From Leptospiraceae bacterium (GTDB taxonomy: Bacteria > Spirochaetota > Leptospiria > Turneriellales > Turneriellaceae), in NCBI GenBank assembly GCA_025057195.1, contig JANWWX010000084.1, forward strand, positions 1-6,020: a stretch of 6,020 nt of DNA, read 5' to 3'. Made by a program: the position numbers and the translations under genes. The notes beneath the pieces were generated by a model, which was not told the origin of the DNA, searched no databases, and was given only the letters and a program-made list of their open reading frames with translations. Below are positions 1 through 6,020 of this stretch, one piece after another (the first letter of the stretch is position 1; each line of letters begins with the position of its first letter).

Positions 1-693
1 AAGCGAGGCCGCGTGGAGATAAAACACCACCACGCTGAGATAGAACACGACGTGCTTAACTGAAATCACACCCTTTTCAAAGTCCATAAAGTGCACATAG
101 AAACTGAATTCGCGCAGCACGCTTTTGAGTGGCTGGTCGATGTACGGCGAAAAAAACCCAAGCAGCAGGAAAAAGATGAGGTTGGCTGCGGTCATGAGCG
201 CGGCCAAAAGCTGGATGCGGGTCAGGCTCGAATAGAAAGTACCCATGGCCGCTGTCGCTGCCCCAATCAAGAGCACGCCGGTCATGCCCGCCACCACATG
301 GCCGAGATTGCTGGCACCAAAAATCACGACCAAAAGCGGGATCGGCAAAAGCACTGCGATCTGGATCAGTAAAAAAAGGATCGCAGCCATAAATTTTCCC
401 AAAACGAGCTGCGTTTCACTGATTGGCGAGGTAAAAAGCAGCTCAATGGTGCCCTGCATTTTCTCCTCAGCGATGAGGCGCATCGAGATCAGCACTGCGG
501 TGATCATCGTGGTGCCCGAAAACATATAAAAGATGCGCTGCAGGGCCAGAAAGGAAGTGCTCTCGTGGCGGATATAGGCGTATGCCCAGAGGAATGACAG
601 GCTGAACGAAATGCTCAAAATAAACCATGCCAGTAGCGACTGGAAATAACCGGTGAGTTCACGCCGGCAAATCAGCCAGACGGGGCGCAGCAT
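1..693 (-). CDS. ABC-2 type transporter permease, GldF-like (3' end outside window)
   Basis: Membrane subunit of an ABC-2 transporter, the fold used by exporters and by the GldF component of the gliding-motility-associated ABC system. Reading from ATG at 693 gives 231 open codons to the window edge with no stop. The N-terminus (VWLICRRELTGYF) is the usual cytoplasmic start, followed by about six hydrophobic segments near residues 20-41, 55-72, 98-126, 132-155, 162-181 and 213-231. The most telling block is residues 72-101, RLIAEEKMQGTIELLFTSP followed by ISETQLVLGKF, the conserved cytoplasmic signature of GldF/NosY-type permeases. The stretch HFMDFEKGVIS near 201-211 is also typical of GldF. 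Family length suggests only the last 10-20 residues are missing. The start lies 4 bases after the rpsA stop with no Shine-Dalgarno sequence (upstream reads TCTCCT), so translation is probably coupled to rpsA. The substrate is unknown; family membership alone does not imply gliding. A partner GldG-like protein or ATPase would be expected just outside the window. Confidence 0.87.
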   Translation of the reverse strand, partial: MLRPVWLICRRELTGYFQSLLAWFILSISFSLSFLWAYAYIRHESTSFLALQRIFYMFSGTTMITAVLISMRLIAEEKMQGTIELLFTSPISETQLVLGKFMAAILFLLIQIAVLLPIPLLVVIFGASNLGHVVAGMTGVLLIGAATAAMGTFYSSLTRIQLLAALMTAANLIFFLLLGFFSPYIDQPLKSVLREFSFYVHFMDFEKGVISVKHVVFYLSVVVFYLHAASL

Positions 694-697
694 AATT

Positions 698-2401
698 TTA
701 GGAGACTAAGGTTTTGAGGTTGGCAAATGGACTGGCCAACTCTGTGCGGGCATTGCTCTCCTTTTCTAAGTATTGGCGCATCTCTAATTTTTCCAACGCA
801 TAGGGCACATCTTTTAGCGACAGGGAGATTTTACGGTTTTCCGGATCGATACTTTTGACCACCGCCTTGATCTCTTGGCCTTTTTTGAAATGCTTTTTCA
901 AGTTGGCTGCCTGTTCCTTTTCAATCGTGGAAATGTGGGCCAGCCCCTCAAAGGATTCATCAAACCGGATAAATATGCCAAAATCGGCAATGCTTGAAAC
1001 TTTGCCTTCAATGACACTGCCGCGCGGATATTTGTCACGGAGCTTTTTATAGGGGTTGGGCAAAGTGTGGCGGACCGAGCAATACACTTTGCGCTCTTCC
1101 GTGTTGATTTCAATAACCTTGAAATCTACTTCATCGCCAATTTTGTAAAGTTTTTTAAGATCAGGGGCATTATCGGTCCATGAGACATCCTCACGGCGTA
1201 CAAAACCGTCAATGCTATCTGTCAGTGAGACGTAAAAGCCGTTGTTATTGATCGTGCGGATGGTGCCTCGGCGCACCTCACCGATGCGCAATTCCGCCTT
1301 GATCGTATCCCACGGATTGGCATAAAGCTGGCGCAGCCCGAGGGAAATCCGCTTATCTTCCCTATTTATACCGATTATCTTAGTTTCGATTTCCTGACCC
1401 ACCTGCACCACTTCGTTGGCGTGGTGGATCTTTCTCGTCCAACTCATCTCGTTGATATGCAGCAGTCCCTCCAGGCCGTCGCCCAGTTCAATGAAGGCAC
1501 CATAACGGGCAACGAAAGCCACTTTGCCTCTCACCTTGTCACCCACCCTGAATCGGGTAAGCACAGTATTCCAAGGATCTTCGGTCAGCTGCTTGAGCCC
1601 CAAAGACAGGCGGTGGTTTTCTGGGTCTATCTCGAGCACCCGCACCTTGATTTGGTCACCAGGGATGAGTTTTTCTTTGGCGGCATCGGCCTTGCGCTCC
1701 CAGGTGATATTGCTGCGGTGCAGGAAGCCCTCTACTCCCTCCACGTTAATGAAAACACCGGACTTGGTGTGCTTGCTCACCGTGCCGCTGACAATGTCGC
1801 CGATCTTGATACGGGTCGCCAAATTCTTCCACAGCGCGGCATTTTGTTCGTCTTGGAATGCACGGCGCGACACTGTACCCGTCTTGCGCCGTTCGTTCAG
1901 TTCAAGAATTTTTACTAAGTATGTCTCGCCGACAATATTGGGCTTGCGGGCGCTGCGCTCGCGCGGTCCCAGCAGACCAACATGCTGGTGCGGCAAGAAC
2001 ATAAAAACACCTTCCACATTGACCAAATAGCCATTGCGCATCGAGCGGCGCACAACCGCATTGACAGGCACTTGTTTTTCGAATGCCTCTTTGACTATTT
2101 CCCAGCCGCGGCGCAGTTCAAGCTCGCGCTTCGAGAGCTGCACCATCCCGCTTTCGGCATCAAAGGAACGCACCAGTGCTTCGACCGTATCTCCCTCTGC
2201 GGGAGGGGAGTCGAATTCGCGTAACGCAATCCGCCCCTCCGACTTGCTGCCCATGTCAATGATCGCGTAGTCATTGGTAACGCCGACCACCTTGCCGGTG
2301 ACCACCGCCCCTGGGCGGATGTCTGCGACAGCAACCTCTGTTTTGAAAATATCTTCCATGGAAATATTGCTATCTTCGAAAAGCACTTTAGGTACTGCCA
2401 T
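698..2401 (-). CDS. rpsA: 30S ribosomal protein S1
   Basis: RNA-binding ribosomal protein that helps the 30S subunit capture and unfold mRNA, especially messages with weak ribosome-binding sites. The 567-residue product is close to the 557 residues of E. coli S1 and holds six S1/OB-fold motifs at about residues 29-93, 110-181, 198-271, 285-358, 371-444 and 458-530. Motifs 3, 4 and 6 are the most canonical: GVFINVEGVEGFLH, GAFIELGDGLEGLLHINEMSW and GIFIRFDESFEGLAHIS, each ending in a pattern like RISLGLRQL. Motif 2 has the FLP-x-HQV-type variant seen in the ribosome-docking half of S1. A charged tail of about 37 residues follows motif 6. The gene begins 36 bases after the aroA-cmk stop, so the two are probably cotranscribed. 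The start at 2401 is the first in-frame ATG; the only purine-rich stretch upstream (AAAGGGAG) sits about 16 bases away, too far for an ideal ribosome-binding site. A second ATG at 2359 (residue 15, MEDIF) is an alternative start. Confidence 0.97.
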   Translation of the reverse strand: MAVPKVLFEDSNISMEDIFKTEVAVADIRPGAVVTGKVVGVTNDYAIIDMGSKSEGRIALREFDSPPAEGDTVEALVRSFDAESGMVQLSKRELELRRGWEIVKEAFEKQVPVNAVVRRSMRNGYLVNVEGVFMFLPHQHVGLLGPRERSARKPNIVGETYLVKILELNERRKTGTVSRRAFQDEQNAALWKNLATRIKIGDIVSGTVSKHTKSGVFINVEGVEGFLHRSNITWERKADAAKEKLIPGDQIKVRVLEIDPENHRLSLGLKQLTEDPWNTVLTRFRVGDKVRGKVAFVARYGAFIELGDGLEGLLHINEMSWTRKIHHANEVVQVGQEIETKIIGINREDKRISLGLRQLYANPWDTIKAELRIGEVRRGTIRTINNNGFYVSLTDSIDGFVRREDVSWTDNAPDLKKLYKIGDEVDFKVIEINTEERKVYCSVRHTLPNPYKKLRDKYPRGSVIEGKVSSIADFGIFIRFDESFEGLAHISTIEKEQAANLKKHFKKGQEIKAVVKSIDPENRKISLSLKDVPYALEKLEMRQYLEKESNARTELASPFANLKTLVS

Positions 2402-2437
2402 GTTTGTTATGCAACGTCTCCCTTTTGTTATAGGCTT

Positions 2438-4477
2438 TTACGCTCTCCTAGCTTGTCCCGCCAAAAAACGGGCATAAGCTGTGATGATACCGGCCACTTG
2501 CTCTTGAGTGCGGGATGTCGTGTCAATGAAAATGGCCCCAAAAGCTGGCTTGAGTGCCCCTACCGGCCGATTTTCATCGTCGCGGTCGCGTTGTGCGATC
2601 TGCTGCTCCACCTCTTCCAGCGTGATCGTGGGATCCTTGGCGCGGAACTCGGCCAACCTGCGCTCGGCCCGGATACGGCTTGTGGCTGTTAGAAAAAACT
2701 TCAGGTAAGCGTCTGTGAAAACTTCCGTCCCCATGTCACGCCCATCGGCAACGACCGGATAGTGCTTTGCCGTCTCCAGCAGGATCTCCCGCACCCGGCT
2801 GCGGATAAAGGGGGCATCGGCCACCGGCTTGATGTGTGCAGCAATTTCTGCTGTACGCAGTGCTTCGCCCGGCTCCTGGCCCCCGATAGAGAGGTGCTGT
2901 CTGCCCTCGCCGTCAAAACGGAGTTCCACCGCAAGCCCCAGCAGGAAATCTTTGAGCAGTGGTATGGCGTCGTTCCAGGGGGTATTGGCTGCAATCCGCC
3001 GGTATTCGCGCAGCGCCGCCCAGGTGAATGCCCGGTAAAGTGCCCCCGAATCGATGTGGCAAAACCCGAGCTTTTGCGCGACCAAGTGGGCTACGGTCGA
3101 TTTGCCAGAGCCAGCAGGACCATCGATGGTGATGGCTCCCTTGCGCGCGGTCGCGTCCTTAAAATCCAGCGCCGCATGCAATTTATCGTAAAATGCCGGG
3201 AAACTCGTTTTGACCCACTCGCGGCCTTCAATCACCAACTGAGCAGGCGTTTGGGCTAAAGGCACATCTGGACTTGCGATCTGCCGCGAAACCAAATCGG
3301 CAATTTCCAATGCCATCACAATCCGGTGGTCCATCCCCGAAACCACACGACCTGCCAGCGGCCTTCGGGGATCCCCTTCGACAGCAAGGCCATCTTCGTA
3401 TTCTTCCACTTCCGCACCGGTGGCAGTAAAATTTTTTGCAAGCAAGGCAATGCGGTCAGATTCTTTGACGCGCAGCTCTTTGGCATTGCGGAAAGAAAAA
3501 CGCCCCTCGGCAAAAGCACCTGCGATGGAGAGTATCGGCAATTCGTCAATCAGCGCAGGAATTTCCTCAGGTGCGATGTGAACGCCCTTTAAGGGTGCAT
3601 GCCGTACCAGCACATCGCCGCCCTTTTCGCCGCATTCGCTGCGCTGCGGCAGGATTTCAATGTCTGCTCCCATTTGCTGCAAAATGACCAGGTAGCGATC
3701 GCGGAATGGGTTGAGCAAAATCCCGCGCAGCAACAACTCGCTACCTGGAAGGAGGCTTGCTCCTACCACAAAAAAAGCCGCTGAGGAAATATCCCCCCAG
3801 ATGCGGTAATCGCGCGGTTCGGGTAGGCCACCGCGAAACTCCAGCCGAAAGCCTGAGCCATTTTTTTGCCGCTGCAAATCCACCCCAGCAAAGCGCAACA
3901 TGTTTTCGGTATGGTCGCGCGAAGGGATCGGCTCATCTAATGATAAATCCACTTGCGCCGCCAATGCTGCCAAGACCATCGCCGATTTGACCTGTGCTGA
4001 ACCCAATTTTTCAGTAAAAAATATTGGCTTGAGCCTTTTGCCGTGGACGCGCACAGGCAAAAAGCCCGGCTCTTTTAGCCATTCAAAACTGGCGCCAAAT
4101 TGCATGAGGGGATCCGTAACACGGCGCATTGGCCTTCGGCGCAGGCTGTCATCACCATCGAGCACGGCGGTGACTCCGTCCATGCCGGCGAACAATCCTA
4201 AAAGCAGGCGGGCCAAAGTTCCAGAATTACCGCAGTCAATGGTCGCACTGGGCGAACGCAAGCCGGCAAGGCCCGGTGACCGGATGCGGAAACTGCGGGG
4301 GCCGGATTCGGTTACCTCCACCCCCAATGCCTGTATTGCGCGTAGGGTATTGAGCGTATCTTCGGCGTCTAAATAGTTAGTCAAAAGCGATTCTCCCCGG
4401 GCGAGGGCGGCCAAAAGTGCAGCACGGTGCGAAAGCGATTTGTCACCCGGAAAGTGGACGGCGCCCCTCAACGGCAT
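2438..4477 (-). CDS. aroA-cmk: Bifunctional EPSP synthase / cytidylate kinase (AroA-Cmk fusion)
   Basis: A 679-residue cytosolic protein joining two enzymes. Residues 1-437 are 3-phosphoshikimate 1-carboxyvinyltransferase, which makes EPSP from shikimate-3-phosphate and phosphoenolpyruvate. Visible motifs are GDKSLSHR (11-18), DCGNSGTLARLL (81-92), LDGDDSLRRRPMRR (106-119), SAQVKSA (160-166), SRDHTE (186-191), GDISSAAFF (228-236), IDELP (310-314, catalytic Asp), ELRVKESDRIA (334-344) and DHRIVMA (383-389). Residues 447-679 are CMP/dCMP kinase: P-loop GPAGSGKST (453-461), HIDSGALYRA (474-483), DGRDMGTEVF (578-587), RDRDDENR (630-637) and IDTTSRTQEQV (651-661). Only about nine residues link the domains, and both look complete. 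The frame stays open to 4987, but the sequence before 4477 has no AroA similarity and overlaps the upstream permease gene in another frame. ATG 4477 (MPLRGAVHFPGDKS) matches the normal AroA N-terminus, with only a weak upstream GCGGGA. A well-supported call; kinase substrate range is from the family. Confidence 0.96.
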   Translation of the reverse strand: MPLRGAVHFPGDKSLSHRAALLAALARGESLLTNYLDAEDTLNTLRAIQALGVEVTESGPRSFRIRSPGLAGLRSPSATIDCGNSGTLARLLLGLFAGMDGVTAVLDGDDSLRRRPMRRVTDPLMQFGASFEWLKEPGFLPVRVHGKRLKPIFFTEKLGSAQVKSAMVLAALAAQVDLSLDEPIPSRDHTENMLRFAGVDLQRQKNGSGFRLEFRGGLPEPRDYRIWGDISSAAFFVVGASLLPGSELLLRGILLNPFRDRYLVILQQMGADIEILPQRSECGEKGGDVLVRHAPLKGVHIAPEEIPALIDELPILSIAGAFAEGRFSFRNAKELRVKESDRIALLAKNFTATGAEVEEYEDGLAVEGDPRRPLAGRVVSGMDHRIVMALEIADLVSRQIASPDVPLAQTPAQLVIEGREWVKTSFPAFYDKLHAALDFKDATARKGAITIDGPAGSGKSTVAHLVAQKLGFCHIDSGALYRAFTWAALREYRRIAANTPWNDAIPLLKDFLLGLAVELRFDGEGRQHLSIGGQEPGEALRTAEIAAHIKPVADAPFIRSRVREILLETAKHYPVVADGRDMGTEVFTDAYLKFFLTATSRIRAERRLAEFRAKDPTITLEEVEQQIAQRDRDDENRPVGALKPAFGAIFIDTTSRTQEQVAGIITAYARFLAGQARRA

Positions 4478-4491
4478 TCCCGCGCATCCGG

Positions 4492-4530
4492 AAAAAAAGA
4501 GGTGGCGTAAATAATTATACGTCACGCCAC
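4492..4530 (-). terminator. Predicted Rho-independent terminator behind the dppC-like gene
   Basis: On the minus strand a perfect 7-bp arm pair, GTGGCGT (4530-4524) and ACGCCAC (4508-4502), encloses 15 bases and can extend by a G-T and an A-T pair. After T-C it is followed by seven consecutive T residues (4498-4492). The upstream arm overlaps the dppC-like stop codon. Stem, GC content and T-run fit an intrinsic terminator closing the transporter operon. The rather large AT-rich loop makes its strength uncertain, and some read-through into aroA-cmk is possible. Confidence 0.6.
4514..4519 (-). promoter_or_regulatory. Candidate -10 element upstream of aroA-cmk
   Basis: The minus strand reads TATAAT at 4519-4514, a perfect sigma-70-type -10 hexamer, 36 bases before the aroA-cmk ATG. 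Transcription would start near 4507 and give a leader of about 30 bases. Seventeen bases upstream the -35 position reads CTGCTG, a poor match to TTGACA, so only half of a promoter is visible. It lies in the loop of the predicted terminator, which is the place a downstream unit would need a promoter, but AT-rich loops can give this hexamer by chance. Confidence 0.28.
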
Positions 4531-5292
4531 TCGCCGCAGCAGTTGCCCAGTGGCATAGACACAGGAAAGCAAGACCAAAAGCATGACGACTGGCACCAGG
4601 CTCAGCTGCGGATAAAGCCAAATGTAATCTTTGTATATGGCAATCTGTAACCCCAGCGAAGGCAGCTCGCTGCCAGTCTGGACACCTAAAAATTCCAGGC
4701 TCGCCAGCGATAGCACCACTCCGGGCAGCGACACACCAAAAAGATAACCTGCCTCGCGCGCAAGCTGCGGCATGATGTGTAGCCCTAACTTGTGGCGCGG
4801 AGGAGCGCCTAAGATACTTGCCATTGTGACATACTCGGCGCGCGCAATACTGCCCAGCCGGCCGAGCAAAAATTTCTCCAGCGGCGCAAATTCGGAAATG
4901 GCCAATGCGGCCATCACCGAATAAGGGCTTTGTGGTAGAAAAAATCCTAAGGATAGCGCAATAAAAAATCCCGGTATGGCAAGCCATGAGTCCATCAGCC
5001 GTGCGTAGGCATTTTGCACTGCTTGTGGCAAAAGGAAGACCACACCCGTCAGGGCTAAAGCCACACCCAATGCCACCGTGAGTGCGGTAAAAGCCATGGT
5101 GAGTGAGCTGCCAGCGCCATGCAGGGCCAACAATAACACCGATTGGCCGAGCGGGGTGCTGCCGAATATGAAGTCTTTCCCTGGCGGAGCAAACGCTTTT
5201 TCCAGAGCAATTGTCGGCTTTTCAGCAAAAAGCCCTGCCACCAGCAGGCCAGCCAAAAGCAATGGTGGGATAAAAGATAAAACGCGCTTCAT
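4522..5292 (-). CDS. DppC/OppC-type ABC transporter permease
   Basis: Inner-membrane channel subunit of a peptide/nickel-type ABC importer, pairing with the DppB-like permease encoded upstream. The 256-residue product has an N-terminal membrane segment (about 5-23), then FGSTPLGQSVLLLALHGAGS (43-62), matching the DppC-family pattern LGTDxLGRDxxSRxxxG with Gln for the usual Arg. Further hydrophobic segments lie near 65-90, 103-119, 125-135, 184-204 and 229-247. DSWLAIPGFFIALSL (101-115) is also characteristic. The cytoplasmic ATPase-contacting EAA loop is at about 152-178 (AEYVTMASILGAPPRHKLGL then HIMPQLA). Followed by LPGVVLSLASLEFLG, this leaves little doubt about the family. It is shorter than most DppC proteins (about 280-300), mainly through a short N-terminal region. 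ATG 5292 was chosen because the frame further upstream overlaps the dppB-like gene and encodes no family sequence. It begins one base after the dppB-like stop (TAAAATG), implying coupled translation. The substrate is not determinable here. Confidence 0.9.
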   Translation of the reverse strand: MKRVLSFIPPLLLAGLLVAGLFAEKPTIALEKAFAPPGKDFIFGSTPLGQSVLLLALHGAGSSLTMAFTALTVALGVALALTGVVFLLPQAVQNAYARLMDSWLAIPGFFIALSLGFFLPQSPYSVMAALAISEFAPLEKFLLGRLGSIARAEYVTMASILGAPPRHKLGLHIMPQLAREAGYLFGVSLPGVVLSLASLEFLGVQTGSELPSLGLQIAIYKDYIWLYPQLSLVPVVMLLVLLSCVYATGQLLRRVA

Positions 5293-5293
5293 T

Positions 5294-6020
5294 TTATTGC
5301 GGGCGGTATTCCTGCAGCAGGCGTTGCAGCAGGGAGGTGAAATAGACAATCGTGGCGATGACAGTAAGGTTGGCAAAAACCAAACGGATGTCGTATTGCA
5401 ATAAAGCAAAAAGCAAAAGCTGGCCGAGGCCATGGATCGAAAACAGTGATTCCGTGATGACCGCGCCAGAAAAAAGCGCTGCGGTTTCAATTAGCCAAAA
5501 AATCAAAAACGGCATCGCGCAGTTGGCTAATTTGTGCACAAAAATGCGCTGACGGCCAAAGCCAAATGCACGGGCACGCAGGATGAAGGTTTTATTTTCC
5601 AATTGCTGCATGTAATTTTGTAACAGCAGAAAAAGGCGTGCGCCAAATTTGCTGGCGATCACCCAAGCGGGCAAAATAAAAAAACGCAACGAGCTATCCC
5701 CGCCCGAGGGTAAAAGGCGTAGCACAAAGGCAAAAAGCCAGATGAAGAAAATGCCGATGAGAAACATCGGTGTGGTATTGATCGCATTGGCCAGGTGGGC
5801 CAGTGCGGGACCACGCGCCGGAAAGTTTTCGCTGAGCCACAAAAGCAAAAGTCCCCACAGCACGGAAAAACCCAAGCTCAGGAGTGTGAGAATAGCGGTT
5901 GCGCTGAGCGCATGTGCCACCTGTGGCAACACAGGGGTGCCGCGCAGTGATTTCCAGTCTTTGAATTGTGGCAGTTCACGTGCTAACTCCCAGGCGCGTT
6001 CGGCATAGCTTTTGTCTTTG
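5294..6020 (-). CDS. DppB/OppB-type ABC transporter permease (5' end outside window)
   Basis: Partner permease of the DppC-like protein in a peptide/nickel-type importer of the inner membrane. The window shows the last 241 residues; the frame is open to the edge (first full codon at 6019), and no start need be placed at the GTG at 5932, because the 29 codons before it continue the family pattern. KSLRGTPVLPQV (residues 23-34 of the visible part) corresponds to the family region before the second membrane segment, which suggests about 80-100 N-terminal residues, including the first membrane helix, are missing. Hydrophobic segments lie near 38-63, 78-103, 112-135, 169-193 and 213-233. The EAA loop is FILRARAFGFGRQRIF then VHKLANCAMPF (145-171). 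GAVITESLFSIHGLGQLLLFAL (185-206) is the hallmark DppB motif (usually GGAVVVETVFSWPGLG). The stop is one base before the next gene. The ATPases and binding protein are not in the window, and ligand specificity is unknown. Confidence 0.92.
   Translation of the reverse strand, partial: KDKSYAERAWELARELPQFKDWKSLRGTPVLPQVAHALSATAILTLLSLGFSVLWGLLLLWLSENFPARGPALAHLANAINTTPMFLIGIFFIWLFAFVLRLLPSGGDSSLRFFILPAWVIASKFGARLFLLLQNYMQQLENKTFILRARAFGFGRQRIFVHKLANCAMPFLIFWLIETAALFSGAVITESLFSIHGLGQLLLFALLQYDIRLVFANLTVIATIVYFTSLLQRLLQEYRPQ

Noticed and set aside
91..529. Two small plus-strand frames (91-372 and 245-529).
   Set aside because: They are antisense to the clear ABC-2 permease reading, and their products look like reverse-frame translation.
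1421..1918. A long antisense open frame (165 codons) over rpsA.
   Set aside because: It is a shadow of a strongly conserved gene and shows no recognisable domain or ribosome-binding site; the same holds for 1524-2030.
698..2401. Repeated blocks within rpsA.
   Set aside because: They are the six homologous S1 motifs of the family and not a recent DNA duplication.
2762..3259. A 165-codon antisense open frame over the kinase domain.
   Set aside because: It is a by-product of the codon composition of aroA-cmk and contains no recognisable motif.
3728..3771. A REP-like stretch with short inverted arms (AGGAG and CTCCT) inside aroA.
   Set aside because: It encodes VVGASLLPGSELLL, which fits the normal AroA alignment without an insertion, so it is ordinary coding sequence.
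4478..4987. A 170-residue N-terminal extension of the aroA-cmk frame.
   Set aside because: It overlaps the dppC-like gene in another frame, is Cys/Ala/His-rich without domain similarity, and the real AroA N-terminus starts at ATG 4477.
5293..5490. An upstream extension of the dppC-like frame.
   Set aside because: It lies inside the dppB-like gene in another frame; the DppC-type N-terminus begins at ATG 5292.
5915..5928. A near-perfect palindrome, TGCCAC-CT-GTGGCA.
   Set aside because: It lies inside conserved DppB-like coding sequence, is a single copy and has no promoter context, so chance is the simplest explanation.
1..6020. Frequent AAAAGC on the plus strand (about 18 by eye, against about 8 GCTTTT), suggesting a strand-biased signal.
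   Set aside because: Most copies fall where the minus strand encodes Leu/Phe-rich segments with CTT, TTT and TTG codons, so codon and amino-acid use explains it without a replication-linked motif.

Overview
The window is about 53% G+C (estimated by eye) and almost fully coding. All five genes lie on the minus strand, so transcription runs from position 6020 towards 1. In that order they are: a binding-protein-dependent ABC permease of the DppB/OppB type (5' end outside the window), a DppC/OppC-type permease, a single-chain AroA-Cmk protein (EPSP synthase fused to cytidylate kinase), ribosomal protein S1 (rpsA), and an ABC-2/GldF-like membrane permease whose last residues fall outside the window. 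Intergenic gaps are 1, 44, 36 and 4 bases. No tRNA, rRNA, mobile element, CRISPR array or long repeat was seen, and no gene-free stretch exceeds 50 bases. Open frames on the plus strand are shadows of these genes.

The only gap that looks like a transcription-unit boundary is the one between the dppC-like gene and aroA-cmk. A GC-rich stem-loop followed by seven T residues starts in the dppC-like stop codon and ends 14 bases before the aroA-cmk start. Its loop carries a TATAAT hexamer. The layout suggests an upstream transporter operon (dppB-like, dppC-like) and a downstream housekeeping unit (aroA-cmk, rpsA, ABC-2 permease). Separate activity of the two units is inferred, not shown.

The downstream unit joins aromatic amino-acid synthesis (EPSP synthase), pyrimidine nucleotide supply (CMP/dCMP kinase) and translation (S1). 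Linkage of aroA, cmk and rpsA is a well-known bacterial arrangement; here the first two are fused into one protein. The two permeases upstream would form the membrane channel of a peptide/nickel-type importer whose ATPases and binding protein are not visible. The last gene would be one membrane subunit of a separate ABC-2 system.

The taxon cannot be fixed from sequence alone. A six-motif S1, the AroA-Cmk fusion and a GldF-like permease would fit a Gram-negative bacterium, perhaps of the Verrucomicrobiota/PVC group, but this is a low-confidence guess. I see no convincing new system. The points worth a second look are the fusion, the shared reading frame of aroA-cmk and rpsA, the terminator/promoter-like junction and the ABC-2 gene placed directly behind rpsA.
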